From assembly GCA_944382965.1 (NCBI GenBank), contig CALWOA010000006.1:51097-115096 (forward strand): 64,000 nucleotides of DNA. The letters are read 5' to 3'. Below, one piece after another: positions 23,510-36,793 of this stretch. A program made the translations under genes and the position numbers. The notes under the pieces were generated by a model. That model did no database searches and had not been told where the DNA came from. It was given only the letters and a program-made list of their open reading frames with translations. Origin of the DNA: an uncultured Oscillospiraceae bacterium (lineage in GTDB: Bacteria; Bacillota; Clostridia; Oscillospirales; Oscillospiraceae). Position 1 is the first letter of the stretch, and the number at the start of each line of letters is the position of its first letter.

Positions 23510-24700
23510 GTGAAAAACTTTGTATTTATCTCCCCAAACTTTCCTATGACCTACTGGAAATTCTGCCGGGAGCTGAAAAATAACGGTATGCGGGTTCTGG
23601 GCATCGGTGACTGCCCCTACGATGGCCTTTTACAGGAATTGAAGGATTCCCTGCATGAATACTACAAGGTAAGTAGTCTGGAGAATAACGACGAGGTGTT
23701 CAAAGCGGTGGCTTTCTTCACCTTCAAATACGGCAAAATTGACTGGCTGGAATCCAACAACGAATACTGGCTCATGCGGGATGCCTGGCTGCGGACGGAG
23801 TTCAACATCACTACCGGCCCCAAGCTTGATGAGATGGACAAAATCAAGTACAAGTCCGTGATGAAGCAGTACTATGCCAAAGCGGGCATCCCCACTGCCC
23901 GATACCATTTGGTGGAAGGGCTGGACGACTGCCTGGACTTTGCTCATAGTGTGGGTTATCCGGTGGTGGTGAAGCCGGACAATGGTGTGGGTGCTAACAA
24001 TACATATAAGCTGACCTGCGATGACGATGTGCGGTGGTTCCTCAGCACCAAAGATGACAGCGTGTACATTATGGAAGAATATGTCAATGGCTATGTCCAG
24101 ACCTATGATGCCATTGTAAATTCCCGGGGTCAGGTGCTCTTCGAGTCCGGCAACATTACGCCCATGTCCATTATGGACATCGTCAACAATGGGGACGACT
24201 CGGTGTACTATCTGGTCAAGGACCTGCCGGAGAATATTCGGGGCGCAGGCCTGCGGACGGTTGCGGCCTTCGGCGTCAAGAGCCGGTTTATCCACCTGGA
24301 ATTTTTCGTGCTGAACGAGGATCAGGAAGGACTGGGCAAGAAGGGCGATGTGCTGGGCCTGGAGGTCAATATGCGACCCTGCGGCGGCTATACTCCGGAA
24401 ATGTATAACTATTCCCAGGAAACCGATGTCTACAAAATCTGGGCGGATATGGTAGCCTTTGACCGGGACACCAAGGGCACCGGCAACCACCATTACTGCG
24501 CTTTCTATGGCCGCCGGGATGGCCGCAGATACCGTCTGGATGACTACGAAGTGATGATGAAATATGGCAAGAACATGGTCATGTGGGGGCGGATTCCCGA
24601 TGCTCTCTCCGGAGCCATGGCAAATCAGATGTATGTTGCCAATTTCGATACAGAAGAGGAAATGTTCGCTTTTTACGACGATCTGGCGGCGACTTACTAA
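23510..24700 (+). CDS. ATP-grasp ligase-like protein (trio gene 3)
   Basis: A 396-residue ATP-grasp enzyme of the carboxylate-amine/thiol ligase type, often mislabelled as short carbamoyl-phosphate synthase. A pre-ATP-grasp domain (1-105) is followed by PVVVKPDNGVGANNTYKL with ATP-binding Lys155. Then come YIMEEYVNGY (187-196, adenine-contacting glutamates) and the Mg-binding EVNMRPCGGYTPE (E285, N287, R289). All catalytic motifs are present, so ligase activity is expected: an acylphosphate intermediate attacked by an amine or thiol. The start is taken as the GTG at 23510, 9 nt after AGGAG; a TTG at 23504 is possible. It is the last gene before a hairpin. The product is unknown. Confidence 0.88.
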   Translation: MKNFVFISPNFPMTYWKFCRELKNNGMRVLGIGDCPYDGLLQELKDSLHEYYKVSSLENNDEVFKAVAFFTFKYGKIDWLESNNEYWLMRDAWLRTEFNITTGPKLDEMDKIKYKSVMKQYYAKAGIPTARYHLVEGLDDCLDFAHSVGYPVVVKPDNGVGANNTYKLTCDDDVRWFLSTKDDSVYIMEEYVNGYVQTYDAIVNSRGQVLFESGNITPMSIMDIVNNGDDSVYYLVKDLPENIRGAGLRTVAAFGVKSRFIHLEFFVLNEDQEGLGKKGDVLGLEVNMRPCGGYTPEMYNYSQETDVYKIWADMVAFDRDTKGTGNHHYCAFYGRRDGRRYRLDDYEVMMKYGKNMVMWGRIPDALSGAMANQMYVANFDTEEEMFAFYDDLAATY

Positions 24701-24713
24701 GCAAATATGAGGA

Positions 24714-24744
24714 AACCCCGCAGAGCAATATGCTCTGCGGGGTT
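24714..24744. terminator. hairpin terminator between trio and ogt
   Basis: A perfect 14-bp stem (24714-24727 with 24731-24744) with a 3-nt loop and a T/G-rich tail. It lies between converging genes. Confidence 0.75.
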
Positions 24745-24750
24745 GTGTGT

Positions 24751-25230
24751 TTACAGATGGAATTGGGTCAGGCCTTCATGATGCAGCAGCCATAGCTTCC
24801 GCTCCAGACCGCCGCCGTAACCGGTGAGACTTCCGTTGGCACCCACCACCCGGTGACAGGGGATCAGGATGCTGATGGGGTTGCTGCCGATGGCCCCTCC
24901 GGCGGCCTGGGCGGACATTCTGGCTTTGCCCAGACGACGGGCGGCCTCTGCGGCTACCTGCCCATAGGTGCAGGTGCTGCCATAGGGGATGGTCAGAAGA
25001 ATATCCCAGATGCATTTTTGAAACGCTGTGCCTTCCGGAGCCAGAGGCAGAGAAATAGGGGGATTTTTTCCTTGAAAGTAGTCGTCCAGCCAGGATTTGG
25101 TTTGTTCCAGCAGGGGATGGGACGCAGTTTGTTCCGGAAGCGTCCGATCCATCCAGATTCCGGTGAGGGCGTCTTCCTTGCAGGAAAGCAGCAGATCTCC
25201 CAGGGGAGAGGGGTATTGGGCAAAATACAT
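24751..25230 (-). CDS. ogt: methylated-DNA--protein-cysteine methyltransferase
   Basis: A 159-residue suicide DNA-repair protein that removes O6-alkyl groups from guanine by transferring them to its own cysteine. The active-site ILIPCHRVVGANG (Cys about 128), the helix-turn-helix FQKCIWDILLTIPYGSTCTY and the arginine-finger region are complete. There is no Ada-type N-terminal domain. The ATG at 25230 follows GGAGGG; an 18-codon in-frame extension upstream lacks a ribosome binding site. It is convergent with the ATP-grasp gene and divergent from rpoB. The gene name ogt rather than ada is used for the short, single-domain form. Confidence 0.95.
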   Translation of the reverse strand: MYFAQYPSPLGDLLLSCKEDALTGIWMDRTLPEQTASHPLLEQTKSWLDDYFQGKNPPISLPLAPEGTAFQKCIWDILLTIPYGSTCTYGQVAAEAARRLGKARMSAQAAGGAIGSNPISILIPCHRVVGANGSLTGYGGGLERKLWLLHHEGLTQFHL

Positions 25231-25375
25231 GAAAAACCCTCCAGCTTTTTGTTCAGGATAGCCCCTGCCGCTGACAAAGTCCACAGATGGAAGGGCAGGA
25301 GAGAGGAAAACGGCTATCTGTCAAAAAAGGCATAAAAAAACGCGGCGCAAGCCCCGGAATTGTGGAAAATATTCA

Positions 25376-25404
25376 TTGACAAATGCAACTTGCAATGATA
25401 AAAT
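25376..25404 (+). promoter_or_regulatory. promoter of rpoBC
   Basis: TTGACA (25376-25381), a 17-nt spacer and TAAAAT (25399-25404). It directs rpoBC independently of rplJL, which are not upstream here. Confidence 0.8.
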
Positions 25405-25561
25405 GATAGTCCATACTGTGGTATTATGCCCAGCTGCGACTATCTCATCCAACACGGTCATTTTACCACAGGAACAGGGCTGTGTCAAGTATCAAGTTTG
25501 ATAAAAATGACAACTGGTCCTGGCGTATCGTAAGTAACACACATTCGGAAGAAAGGCTGTG
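25405..25561 (+). promoter_or_regulatory. rpoB leader region
   Basis: About 150 nt of untranslated leader. The one notable structure is a long-range inverted repeat, 25416-25423 (CTGTGGTA) with 25464-25471 (TACCACAG), enclosing 40 nt. The remainder of the 331-nt ogt-rpoB gap holds the promoter and an imperfect GC-rich inverted repeat near 25258-25310. No known riboswitch or L10-leader motif is recognised. Confidence 0.4.
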
Positions 25562-29239
<3,678 letters not shown>

Positions 29240-29251
29240 GGAGGCTGAAAC

Positions 29252-32200
29252 ATGGCAGATGCCACCTTTGATGCCATTAAAATTGGCATTGCTTCTCCGG
29301 AGATGATCCGGCAGTGGTCCTACGGCGAGGTCAAGAAGCCGGAGACCATCAACTATCGTACCCTGAAGCCTGAGCGGGACGGCCTGTACTGCGAGCGGAT
29401 CTTCGGACCCCAGAAGGACTGGGAGTGCCATTGCGGCAAGTACAAGAAGATCAAGTACAAGGGCAAGATCTGCGACCGCTGCGGCGTGGAAGTTACCAAA
29501 GCCAAGGTTCGCCGGGAGCGTATGGGCCACATTGAGCTGGCCGCTCCCTGCAGCCACATCTGGTATTTTAAGGGCATTCCCTCCCGGATGGGCCTGGTTC
29601 TGGATATTTCTCCCAAGATTCTGGAGAAAGTGCTGTACTTTGCCTCCTATATCGTAACCGATCCCGGTGACGCACCTTTGGCAAAATGCCAGGTGCTCAC
29701 CGAGAAGGAATACCGGGACATGCGGGAAAAGTATGAGGACGACTTCAAAGCCGGCATGGGCGCCGAAGCCGTCAAGGAGCTGCTGGAGCAGATCGATCTG
29801 GAGCAGCTGAGCCATCAGCTGCGGGAAGAGCTGAAAAATGCCTCCGCCCAGAAGAAGCTGCGCCTGGTCAAGCGTCTGGAAGTGGTGGAAGCCTTCCGGG
29901 AATCCGGCAACAAGCCCAGCTGGATGATTATGGATGTGCTGCCGGTTATTCCTCCGGATATCCGTCCCATGATTCAGCTGGACGGCGGCCGGTTTGCTAC
30001 CTCTGACCTGAACGACCTGTACCGCCGGGTTATCAACCGGAACAACCGCCTGAAGCGGCTGGTTCAGCTGCACGCCCCGGACATCATCATCCGCAACGAA
30101 AAGCGGATGCTCCAGGAGGCTGTGGACGCTCTGATCGACAACGGCCGCCGCGGCCGTGCCGTTACCGGTGCCAACAACCGGGCGCTGAAGTCCCTGTCCG
30201 ATATGCTTAAGGGTAAGCAGGGCCGGTTCCGTCAGAATCTGCTGGGTAAGCGTGTTGACTACTCTGGCCGAAGCGTTATCGTCGTCGGCCCTGAGCTGAA
30301 GCTGTACCAGTGCGGCGTGCCTAAGGAAATGGCTATCGAGCTGTTCCGGCCCTTCGTTATGAAGAAGCTGGTTGCCGACGGCCTGGCCAATAACATCAAG
30401 TCCGCTAAGAAGATGATCGACAAGGGCAAGACCGAAGTGTGGGATGCTCTGGATGAGATCATCAAGGACCGCCCGGTTATGCTGAACCGTGCGCCTACCC
30501 TGCACCGTCTGGGCATCCAGGCTTTTGAGCCGGTGCTGGTGGAAGGCCGCGCCCTGAAGCTGCATCCTCTTTGCTGTACCGCATTTAACGCCGACTTCGA
30601 CGGTGACCAGATGGCTATTCACGTGCCTCTGTCTCCCGAGGCTCAGGCAGAAGCCAGAATGCTGATGCTCTCTGCCAACAACCTGCTCCGGCCTCAGGAC
30701 GGCAAGCCTGTTACCGTGCCTACCCAGGATATGATTCTGGGTGCCTACTACCTGACCTATACCCGTATCGGCAAGGCCGAGAAGGGCGCAGAAACCGTCT
30801 ATGTCACCGATCCCGGTGAAACCGGTCTGCCGGTGGGCGAGATTGTGGACGCCGATGAATTCCTGGCTGCCAACAAGCAGGCCAAGAAGGAAGACAAGGC
30901 CCAGGCCAAGTTCCGCCCCATCCACAGCTATTCCTCTCCCGAGGAAGCCATTGCCGCTTACGCTGACGGCGCCATCGGCCTGCACGCACCCATCCATGTG
31001 CGCTATGGCAAGATGATTAACGGCAAGATGGAATACCGCATCATCGACGCAACCGTAGGCCGCCTGATTTACAACGAGCCCATCCCCCAGGATCTGGGCT
31101 TTGTGGATCGCAGCGAGCCGGAACACGAGTTCGACCTGGAAGTCAGCTTCCTGGTTGGCAAGAAGCAGCTGGGCAAGATCATTGATAAGTGTATCCGCCG
31201 CCATGGCTTCACCATTGCCACCGAAATGCTGGATAAGATCAAAGCTCTGGGCTACAAGTACTCCACCAAGGGCGCTATCTCCGTGTCCATCGCGGATATG
31301 GTGGTTCCCGCCATCAAGTATGAGCTGGTGAAGGAAGCCGAGGGCAAGGTGGTGGAGATCGAAAACTTCTACCGCCAGGGCTTTATCACCAACGAAGAAC
31401 GCTATCGCCTGGTGGTTCAGCAGTGGGAGCAGACCACGAAGGATGTTACCGACGCTCTGCAGGGCAATCTGGATGAATTCAACCCCATCTACATGATGGC
31501 TGACTCCGGCGCCCGTGGCTCCATGGCCCAGATTCGTCAGCTGGCCGGTATGCGTGGCCTGATGGCCGATACCGCCGGCCGTACCATCGAAATCCCTGTT
31601 AAGGCAAACTTCCGTGAAGGTCTGTCTGTTCTGGAGTACTTCATCTCCTCCAGAGGCGCCCGTAAGGGCATGACCGATACCGCTCTGCGTACCGCCGACT
31701 CCGGTTACCTGACCCGCCGAATGGTTGACGTTTCCCAGGATGTGATCATCCGGGAGCACAACTGCGGCACCGAAAACGGCATCTGGGTAGGCGCTGTCTA
31801 CGACAAGAACGGTGACGTCATCGATACCTTCGGCAACCGGATTCGCGGCCGTTATCCGGTGCACGATGTGCTGCATCCGGTTACCGGTGAGCTGCTCCAC
31901 TCCAAGGATGTCATGATGATGCCCGAAGATGCGGAGAAGTTTGAAAAGGCTGGCATTGATAAGATCTATATCCGCACCATTCTGGGATGTAAGGCCCGGG
32001 TGGGCGTGTGCGCCAAGTGCTACGGCATGAACCTGGCTACTTCCAAGGAAGTGGATCTGGGCGAAGCCGTCGGCATCATCGCTGCCCAGTCCATCGGTGA
32101 GCCTGGTACCCAGCTGACCATGCGTACTTTCCACTCCGGCGGCGTTGCTGGTGACGATATCACCCAGGGTCTGCCTCGAGTCGAAGAACTGTTTGAGGCC

Positions 32201-32947
32201 CGCCGTCCCAAGAAGATGGCCCAGATTGCCGAAATCACCGGTGTTGTCAGCATTGACGATACCCGCCGTACCGCTCTGCGTAACATTACCGTTACCGCTG
32301 ACGACGGCGAGGTGAAGGTCTATCAGGTGCCCTACTCTGTGGGCCTGAAGGTGACCCATGGCAAGGTTGTACAGAAGGGCGAACCCATCACCGATGGTGC
32401 TCTGTATCCCCAGGACGTTCTGCGGATTTCCGGCGTGGAGGCTGTTCAGGATTACCTGGTTCAGTCCGTCCAGGCTGTGTACCGTCAGCAGGGCGTAGAA
32501 ATCAACGATAAGCACATTGAGGTTATCATCCGTCAGATGATGCGCAAGGTGCGTATTGAAGATCCCGGCGATACCGCACTGCTTACCGGCAGCACAGTGG
32601 ACACCTTCGAACTGGAGGACGCCAACGACGAAATCCAGCGCCGCATTGACGCAGGCGAAACTGGGCTGCGCAAGGCGGAAGCCAGCGCTATGCTGCTGGG
32701 TATCACCAAGGCGGCTCTGGCAACGGATTCCTTCCTGTCCGCCGCATCCTTCCAGGAAACCACCAAGGTTCTGACCGATGCCGCTATCAAGGGCAAGGTG
32801 GACCACCTGATTGGCCTGAAGGAAAATGTCCTGATTGGTAAGCTGATTCCCGCCGGTTCCGGCCTGATGGCCTACCGGGATTATCAGCCCGGTATTACGC
32901 CCGAACCCCGGATTCCGGAAGAAATCATCGAAAACGCCATGAACTAA
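29252..32947 (+). CDS. rpoC: DNA-directed RNA polymerase subunit beta'
   Basis: A 1231-residue beta' subunit. It has the N-terminal zinc ribbon [20 protein letters not shown], the absolutely conserved Mg-binding [12 protein letters not shown] (446-457), and the trigger-loop/bridge region around [12 protein letters not shown]. The second zinc site is [13 protein letters not shown]. Typical clostridial length, with no large insertions. The AAGGAGG ribosome binding site lies right after rpoB, so the two subunits are cotranslated from one operon. A hairpin terminator follows 35 nt after the stop. Codon use is strongly biased to C/G-ending codons, which produces a spurious antisense frame of about 2,500 codons. 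Confidence 0.98.
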   Translation: MADATFDAIKIGIASPEMIRQWSYGEVKKPETINYRTLKPERDGLYCERIFGPQKDWECHCGKYKKIKYKGKICDRCGVEVTKAKVRRERMGHIELAAPCSHIWYFKGIPSRMGLVLDISPKILEKVLYFASYIVTDPGDAPLAKCQVLTEKEYRDMREKYEDDFKAGMGAEAVKELLEQIDLEQLSHQLREELKNASAQKKLRLVKRLEVVEAFRESGNKPSWMIMDVLPVIPPDIRPMIQLDGGRFATSDLNDLYRRVINRNNRLKRLVQLHAPDIIIRNEKRMLQEAVDALIDNGRRGRAVTGANNRALKSLSDMLKGKQGRFRQNLLGKRVDYSGRSVIVVGPELKLYQCGVPKEMAIELFRPFVMKKLVADGLANNIKSAKKMIDKGKTEVWDALDEIIKDRPVMLNRAPTLHRLGIQAFEPVLVEGRALKLHPLCCTAFNADFDGDQMAIHVPLSPEAQAEARMLMLSANNLLRPQDGKPVTVPTQDMILGAYYLTYTRIGKAEKGAETVYVTDPGETGLPVGEIVDADEFLAANKQAKKEDKAQAKFRPIHSYSSPEEAIAAYADGAIGLHAPIHVRYGKMINGKMEYRIIDATVGRLIYNEPIPQDLGFVDRSEPEHEFDLEVSFLVGKKQLGKIIDKCIRRHGFTIATEMLDKIKALGYKYSTKGAISVSIADMVVPAIKYELVKEAEGKVVEIENFYRQGFITNEERYRLVVQQWEQTTKDVTDALQGNLDEFNPIYMMADSGARGSMAQIRQLAGMRGLMADTAGRTIEIPVKANFREGLSVLEYFISSRGARKGMTDTALRTADSGYLTRRMVDVSQDVIIREHNCGTENGIWVGAVYDKNGDVIDTFGNRIRGRYPVHDVLHPVTGELLHSKDVMMMPEDAEKFEKAGIDKIYIRTILGCKARVGVCAKCYGMNLATSKEVDLGEAVGIIAAQSIGEPGTQLTMRTFHSGGVAGDDITQGLPRVEELFEARRPKKMAQIAEITGVVSIDDTRRTALRNITVTADDGEVKVYQVPYSVGLKVTHGKVVQKGEPITDGALYPQDVLRISGVEAVQDYLVQSVQAVYRQQGVEINDKHIEVIIRQMMRKVRIEDPGDTALLTGSTVDTFELEDANDEIQRRIDAGETGLRKAEASAMLLGITKAALATDSFLSAASFQETTKVLTDAAIKGKVDHLIGLKENVLIGKLIPAGSGLMAYRDYQPGITPEPRIPEEIIENAMN

Positions 32948-32982
32948 GTACAACTGTCTTTGCTACAACGGACAGTAGAGCA

Positions 32983-33023
32983 TTGTGGGAAAACTCCAAT
33001 GGGGTTTTCCCACAAATCTTTTG
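32983..33023 (+). terminator. terminator of rpoBC
   Basis: A 15-bp stem (32983-32997 with 33001-33015, one G-U pair, loop AAT) followed by CTTTT. Confidence 0.75.
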
Positions 33024-33062
33024 GGAAAGGGCATTATCACAAAAAAATTTCCCATATTTTTG

Positions 33063-33090
33063 TTGACTTTTTTGAAAAATCGCGTATAAT
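33063..33090 (+). promoter_or_regulatory. promoter of the L7Ae-like/rpsL unit
   Basis: TTGACT (33063-33068), a 16-nt spacer and TATAAT (33085-33090). The predicted start point (about 33097) is only about 4 nt before the first ATG (33101). Confidence 0.75.
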
Positions 33091-33100
33091 ATGTACCTGT

Positions 33101-33385
33101 ATGGATAAGAAAAAAGATTGTATAATACCGAGTTGCGGCTCTTTGCCGGATTTATCCCGGACAAAGATGGTCGTGGGCAGTAAGCAGCTTCGCAAAGCCG
33201 TACTGGCCGGTCGGGTTAGCCGGGTTTACCTGGCGGAAAACGCCGACCCCTCTGTGGTGGATCCCATTGCGGCGCTGTGCGCAGACAATCACATCCAGAT
33301 CACCTGGGTTCGCTCCATGGCGGATCTGGGACGGGCCTGCGGCATTGACGTAGGTGCAGCGGCAGCAGCTGCCGTGGAGAATTGA
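33101..33385 (+). CDS. L7Ae/L30e-like ribosomal-associated RNA-binding protein (YbxF-like)
   Basis: A small L7Ae-fold protein like Bacillus YbxF, which binds kink-turn RNA. The core is MVVGSKQLRKAVLAGRVSRV, then AENADPSVVDPIAALC, and the C-terminal GRACGIDVGAAAAAAVEN. YbxF usually has about 82 residues and starts just before the VGSKQ motif, so the real start is uncertain. The ATG at 33101 gives 94 residues but would be almost leaderless given the promoter. TTG at 33143 gives 80 residues, close to the family length. ATG at 33167 would cut into the fold. Its position between rpoC and rpsL is the normal one for this family. Confidence 0.8.
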   Translation: MDKKKDCIIPSCGSLPDLSRTKMVVGSKQLRKAVLAGRVSRVYLAENADPSVVDPIAALCADNHIQITWVRSMADLGRACGIDVGAAAAAAVEN

Positions 33386-33454
33386 TTCTACCGGATTTGT
33401 CCGTAGAATAGATAACCCGCCCTAAGGGCGAGAACAAAAGAAAGGAGAAACTTA

Positions 33455-33880
33455 ATGCCTACTTTTAACCAGCTCGTTAGAAATGGCCGCCAGCAGGTTG
33501 CCTACAAGTCCACCGCTCCTGCTCTGCAGAGAGGTCTGAACACTCTGGAGAACAAGGCTACTACCCTGCCTTCCCCCCAGAAGCGTGGCGTTTGCACCGC
33601 TGTTCGTACCACCACCCCCAAGAAGCCTAACTCTGCACTGCGTAAGATCGCCCGTGTGCGTCTGACCAACGGTATGGAAGTTTCCGCTTACATTCCCGGT
33701 GTTGGCCATAACCTGCAGGAGCACTCCGTCGTTCTGATTCGCGGCGGCCGTGTTAAGGACCTTCCCGGTGTTCGTTACCACATCATCCGTGGTACTCTGG
33801 ATACTCAGGGTGTGCAGAACCGTATGCAGGCTCGCTCCAAGTACGGTGCCAAGCGTCCCAAGGCCGGCAAGAAGAAGTAA
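33455..33880 (+). CDS. rpsL: 30S ribosomal protein S12
   Basis: A 141-residue decoding-centre protein. It has [12 protein letters not shown] at the N-terminus, the streptomycin-region [19 protein letters not shown] and [29 protein letters not shown]. The lysines whose substitution gives streptomycin resistance are wild type. AAAGGAG precedes the ATG. A small hairpin (about 33384-33409) lies in the 69-nt gap behind the L7Ae-like gene. Confidence 0.98.
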   Translation: MPTFNQLVRNGRQQVAYKSTAPALQRGLNTLENKATTLPSPQKRGVCTAVRTTTPKKPNSALRKIARVRLTNGMEVSAYIPGVGHNLQEHSVVLIRGGRVKDLPGVRYHIIRGTLDTQGVQNRMQARSKYGAKRPKAGKKK

Positions 33881-33937
33881 TTCGGAAATTGCCAAACTGT
33901 TTTGACTGATACCCACGCCCTTTCGCAAGGCAAGGCC

Positions 33938-33967
33938 TTGCCATAGCGTTTTTATATATTGTATAAA
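33938..33967 (+). promoter_or_regulatory. internal promoter for rpsG-fusA
   Basis: TTGCCA (33938-33943), an 18-nt spacer and TATAAA (33962-33967) in the 164-nt rpsL-rpsG gap. The -35 region is embedded in a perfect palindrome GGCAAGGCCTTGCC (33929-33942), and a 7-bp hairpin (33987-34003) lies in the resulting leader. Confidence 0.5.
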
Positions 33968-34044
33968 AACCTCTGGCCAGGCACAACGAAAGTAACACTT
34001 TCGAGTACCGATGAAATCATTATATTATGAAGGAGGGAAGCAAA

Positions 34045-34515
34045 GTGCCCAGAAGAGGTAATGTTCCCAAGAGAGAGGTCCTCCCGGATCCTAATTACAA
34101 TTCCGTTCTGGTTACCAAGCTCGTAAACAGCATCATGCTGGACGGCAAGAAGGGTGTTGCCCAGAAAGTTGTCTATGGTGCTTTTGAAATTGTCGAGAAC
34201 AAGACCGGCAAGAACGGCCTGGAAGTCTTCCAGCAGGCTATGGAAAACATCATGCCCGCTGTGGAGCTGAAGGCTCGCCGTGTTGGTGGTGCTACCTACC
34301 AGGTGCCCATCGAAGTTCGCCCCGACCGTCGTCAGACCCTGGGTCTGCGTTGGATCACCATCTACAGCCGCGGCCGCAGCGAGAACACCATGAAGGAGCG
34401 GCTGGCTGCTGAGATCATGGACGCCGCCAACAACACCGGCGCATCCGTGAAGAAGCGTGAAGACGTCCACAAGATGGCCGAAGCCAACAAGGCGTTCGCC
34501 CATTTCCGCTGGTAA
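34045..34515 (+). CDS. rpsG: 30S ribosomal protein S7
   Basis: A 156-residue S7, the assembly organiser of the 30S head. The start is the GTG at 34045, giving [12 protein letters not shown] as the standard N-terminus, with AAGGAGGG before it; the upstream ATG at 34027 would add six residues across the ribosome binding site. [20 protein letters not shown] and [20 protein letters not shown] are typical. fusA follows after 15 nt. Confidence 0.98.
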   Translation: MPRRGNVPKREVLPDPNYNSVLVTKLVNSIMLDGKKGVAQKVVYGAFEIVENKTGKNGLEVFQQAMENIMPAVELKARRVGGATYQVPIEVRPDRRQTLGLRWITIYSRGRSENTMKERLAAEIMDAANNTGASVKKREDVHKMAEANKAFAHFRW

Positions 34516-34530
34516 TAAAAGGAGACCCAA

Positions 34531-36609
34531 ATGCCTAGACAGTATTCTCTGGAAAATACCAGAAACTTTGGCATCATGGCTCACATCGATGCCGGTAAAA
34601 CCACTACCACCGAACGTATTCTGTTCTACACCGGTAAGAACTACAAGATCGGTGAAACCCATGACGGCTCTGCTACCATGGACTGGATGGCTCAGGAGCA
34701 GGAGCGTGGTATTACCATCACCTCCGCTGCTACCACCTGCTTCTGGAAGGGCTGCCGTCTGAACATCATCGACACCCCGGGCCACGTTGACTTCACTGTG
34801 GAAGTCGAGCGTTCCCTGCGTGTTCTGGACGGTGCTGTCACCGTTCTGTGCGCTAAGGGTGGCGTTGAGCCCCAGACCGAGACCGTTTGGCGTCAGGCCG
34901 ATGAGTACAAGGTCCCCCGTATGATCTATGTCAACAAGATGGACATCATGGGTGCCGACTTCTACCGCGTTCTGGAGATGATCGACGAGCGCCTGAAGTG
35001 CAACGCTGTGCCCATTCAGCTGCCCATCGGCTCCGAGGCTTTCTTCAAGGGCAACGTAGACCTGATCACCATGAAGGCAAACGTCTTCTATGATGAACTG
35101 GGTAAGGATGTCCGCATTGAAGAGATCCCCGAAGACATGGTTGACATCTGCAATGAGTATCACGAGAAGCTGATGGATGCTGTGTCTGTCTTCGACGACG
35201 ACATCGCCATGAAGTACCTGGAAGGCGAAGAGATTCCCATTGAGGACATCAAGGCCGTCATCCGTAAGGCTACCATCGCTAACGAGATGGTGCCCGTAGT
35301 TTGCGGTACTTCCTACAAGAACAAGGGCGTTCAGGAAGTTCTGGACGCTGTGGTTGACTACATGCCCAGCCCCCTGGACAAGAAGGGCATCCGTGGCGTC
35401 AACCCCGAGACCGAGGAAGAGGATTTCCGTCCCGCTTCCGATGAGGCTCCCTTCTCCGCTCTGGCTTTCAAGATTGCTACCGACCCCTATGTTGGTAAGC
35501 TGTGCTACTTCCGTGTGTACTCCGGTACTCTGGAGAAGGGCACTACTGTCCTGAACTGCACCAAGGGCGTGAAGGAACGTATGGGCCGTATTCTGCAGAT
35601 GCACTCCAACCACCGGGAGGATATCGACATGGTTTACGCCGGCGATATCGCTGCCGTTGTTGGCGTGAAGAACACCACCACCGGTGATACATTCTGCGAT
35701 GAGGATCATCCCATCATCCTGGAGTCCATGGTATTCCCTGAGCCTGTTATCCGTGTCGCCATCGAGCCCAAGACCAAGGCTGGTCAGGAGAAGATGGGCA
35801 TCGCACTGAGCAAGCTGGCAGAAGAAGACCCCACCTTCCGGACCTACACCGATCAGGAAACCGGTCAGACCATCATCGCCGGTATGGGCGAGCTCCATCT
35901 GGAGATCATTGTCGACCGTCTGCTGCGTGAGTTCAAGGTGGAGGCCAACGTGGGCGCTCCCCAGGTTGCTTATAAGGAAACCATCCGCAAGAGCGTGGAG
36001 CAGGACACCAAGTATGCCCGTCAGTCCGGCGGTAAGGGCCAGTACGGTCACGTTAAGATCCGTGTGGAGCCCAACGAGCCCGGCAAGGGTTACGAGTTCA
36101 TCAACGCCGTCGTCGGCGGCGCTGTTCCCAAGGAATATATCCCTGCTGTTGACGCTGGTATCCAGGGTGCTATGCAGGCCGGTGTTATGGCCGGATTCCC
36201 TGTGGTTGACGTGAAGGTTACCCTGTTCGACGGTTCCTACCACGAAGTTGACTCCTCCGAAATGGCATTTAAGATTGCCGGTTCCATGGCATTCAAGGAA
36301 GCCTGCCGGAAGGCCAACCCCACCATTCTGGAGCCCATCATGAAGGTTGCTGTTACCGTGCCCGATGACTACATGGGCGTTGTCATTGGCGACATCACTG
36401 CTCGCCGTGGTAACATCCTGGGTCAGATCACCCGTACCGGCAGCGTTCAGGTTGACGCTAACGTGCCTCTGGCTGAAATGTTCGGCTACGCTACCGACCT
36501 GCGTTCCAAGACTCAGGGCCGCGGCAACTACTCCATGGAGCCCAGCCACTACGCGGAACTGCCCAAGTCCAAGGCCGAAGAGATCGTCAAGGCTCGCGGC
36601 AAGGAGTAA
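34531..36609 (+). CDS. fusA: elongation factor G
   Basis: A 692-residue translocase GTPase. G1 is [12 protein letters not shown] (about 17-28), switch I contains [14 protein letters not shown]3 is [21 protein letters not shown], and G4 is NKMD. Domains II to V follow in order with the conserved GELHLEI and domain IV loop [11 protein letters not shown]. Length is normal for bacterial EF-G and the domain IV histidine region is complete, so this is the translocation factor and not a TetM-like protein or EF-G2. A terminator and a separate tuf promoter follow. Confidence 0.98.
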   Translation: MPRQYSLENTRNFGIMAHIDAGKTTTTERILFYTGKNYKIGETHDGSATMDWMAQEQERGITITSAATTCFWKGCRLNIIDTPGHVDFTVEVERSLRVLDGAVTVLCAKGGVEPQTETVWRQADEYKVPRMIYVNKMDIMGADFYRVLEMIDERLKCNAVPIQLPIGSEAFFKGNVDLITMKANVFYDELGKDVRIEEIPEDMVDICNEYHEKLMDAVSVFDDDIAMKYLEGEEIPIEDIKAVIRKATIANEMVPVVCGTSYKNKGVQEVLDAVVDYMPSPLDKKGIRGVNPETEEEDFRPASDEAPFSALAFKIATDPYVGKLCYFRVYSGTLEKGTTVLNCTKGVKERMGRILQMHSNHREDIDMVYAGDIAAVVGVKNTTTGDTFCDEDHPIILESMVFPEPVIRVAIEPKTKAGQEKMGIALSKLAEEDPTFRTYTDQETGQTIIAGMGELHLEIIVDRLLREFKVEANVGAPQVAYKETIRKSVEQDTKYARQSGGKGQYGHVKIRVEPNEPGKGYEFINAVVGGAVPKEYIPAVDAGIQGAMQAGVMAGFPVVDVKVTLFDGSYHEVDSSEMAFKIAGSMAFKEACRKANPTILEPIMKVAVTVPDDYMGVVIGDITARRGNILGQITRTGSVQVDANVPLAEMFGYATDLRSKTQGRGNYSMEPSHYAELPKSKAEEIVKARGKE

Positions 36610-36621
36610 TTCGGGAATAAT

Positions 36622-36652
36622 CACAGAGCGAAAGCCTGGCTTTTGCTCTGTG
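36622..36652 (+). terminator. terminator after fusA
   Basis: A 13-bp stem (36622-36634 with 36640-36652, one G-U pair) with a CCTGG loop. The tail is A/T-rich without a long T tract, so partial readthrough is possible. Confidence 0.65.
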
Positions 36653-36687
36653 AAACGAATTATTTTGCGGGAAAGTAAAAATTTCTC

Positions 36688-36716
36688 TTGTGTTTCCCCG
36701 GGTTGTGTAGTATTAT
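36688..36716 (+). promoter_or_regulatory. promoter of tuf
   Basis: TTGTGT (36688-36693), a 17-nt spacer and TATTAT (36711-36716). Together with the hairpin behind fusA it suggests tuf is at least partly independent. Confidence 0.6.
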
Positions 36717-36793
36717 GTACGTGATGTGCGGGGACGCACAAACCCAAACTGTTACTCATTTTATTTACAATTATAACAGGAGGAATATTTCAA

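Noticed and set aside
33952-36759. Open frame of 935 codons opposite rpsG and fusA, and similar long frames opposite tuf, fba, pfk, htpG and rplB
   Set aside because: All are antisense shadows of highly expressed, codon-biased genes.
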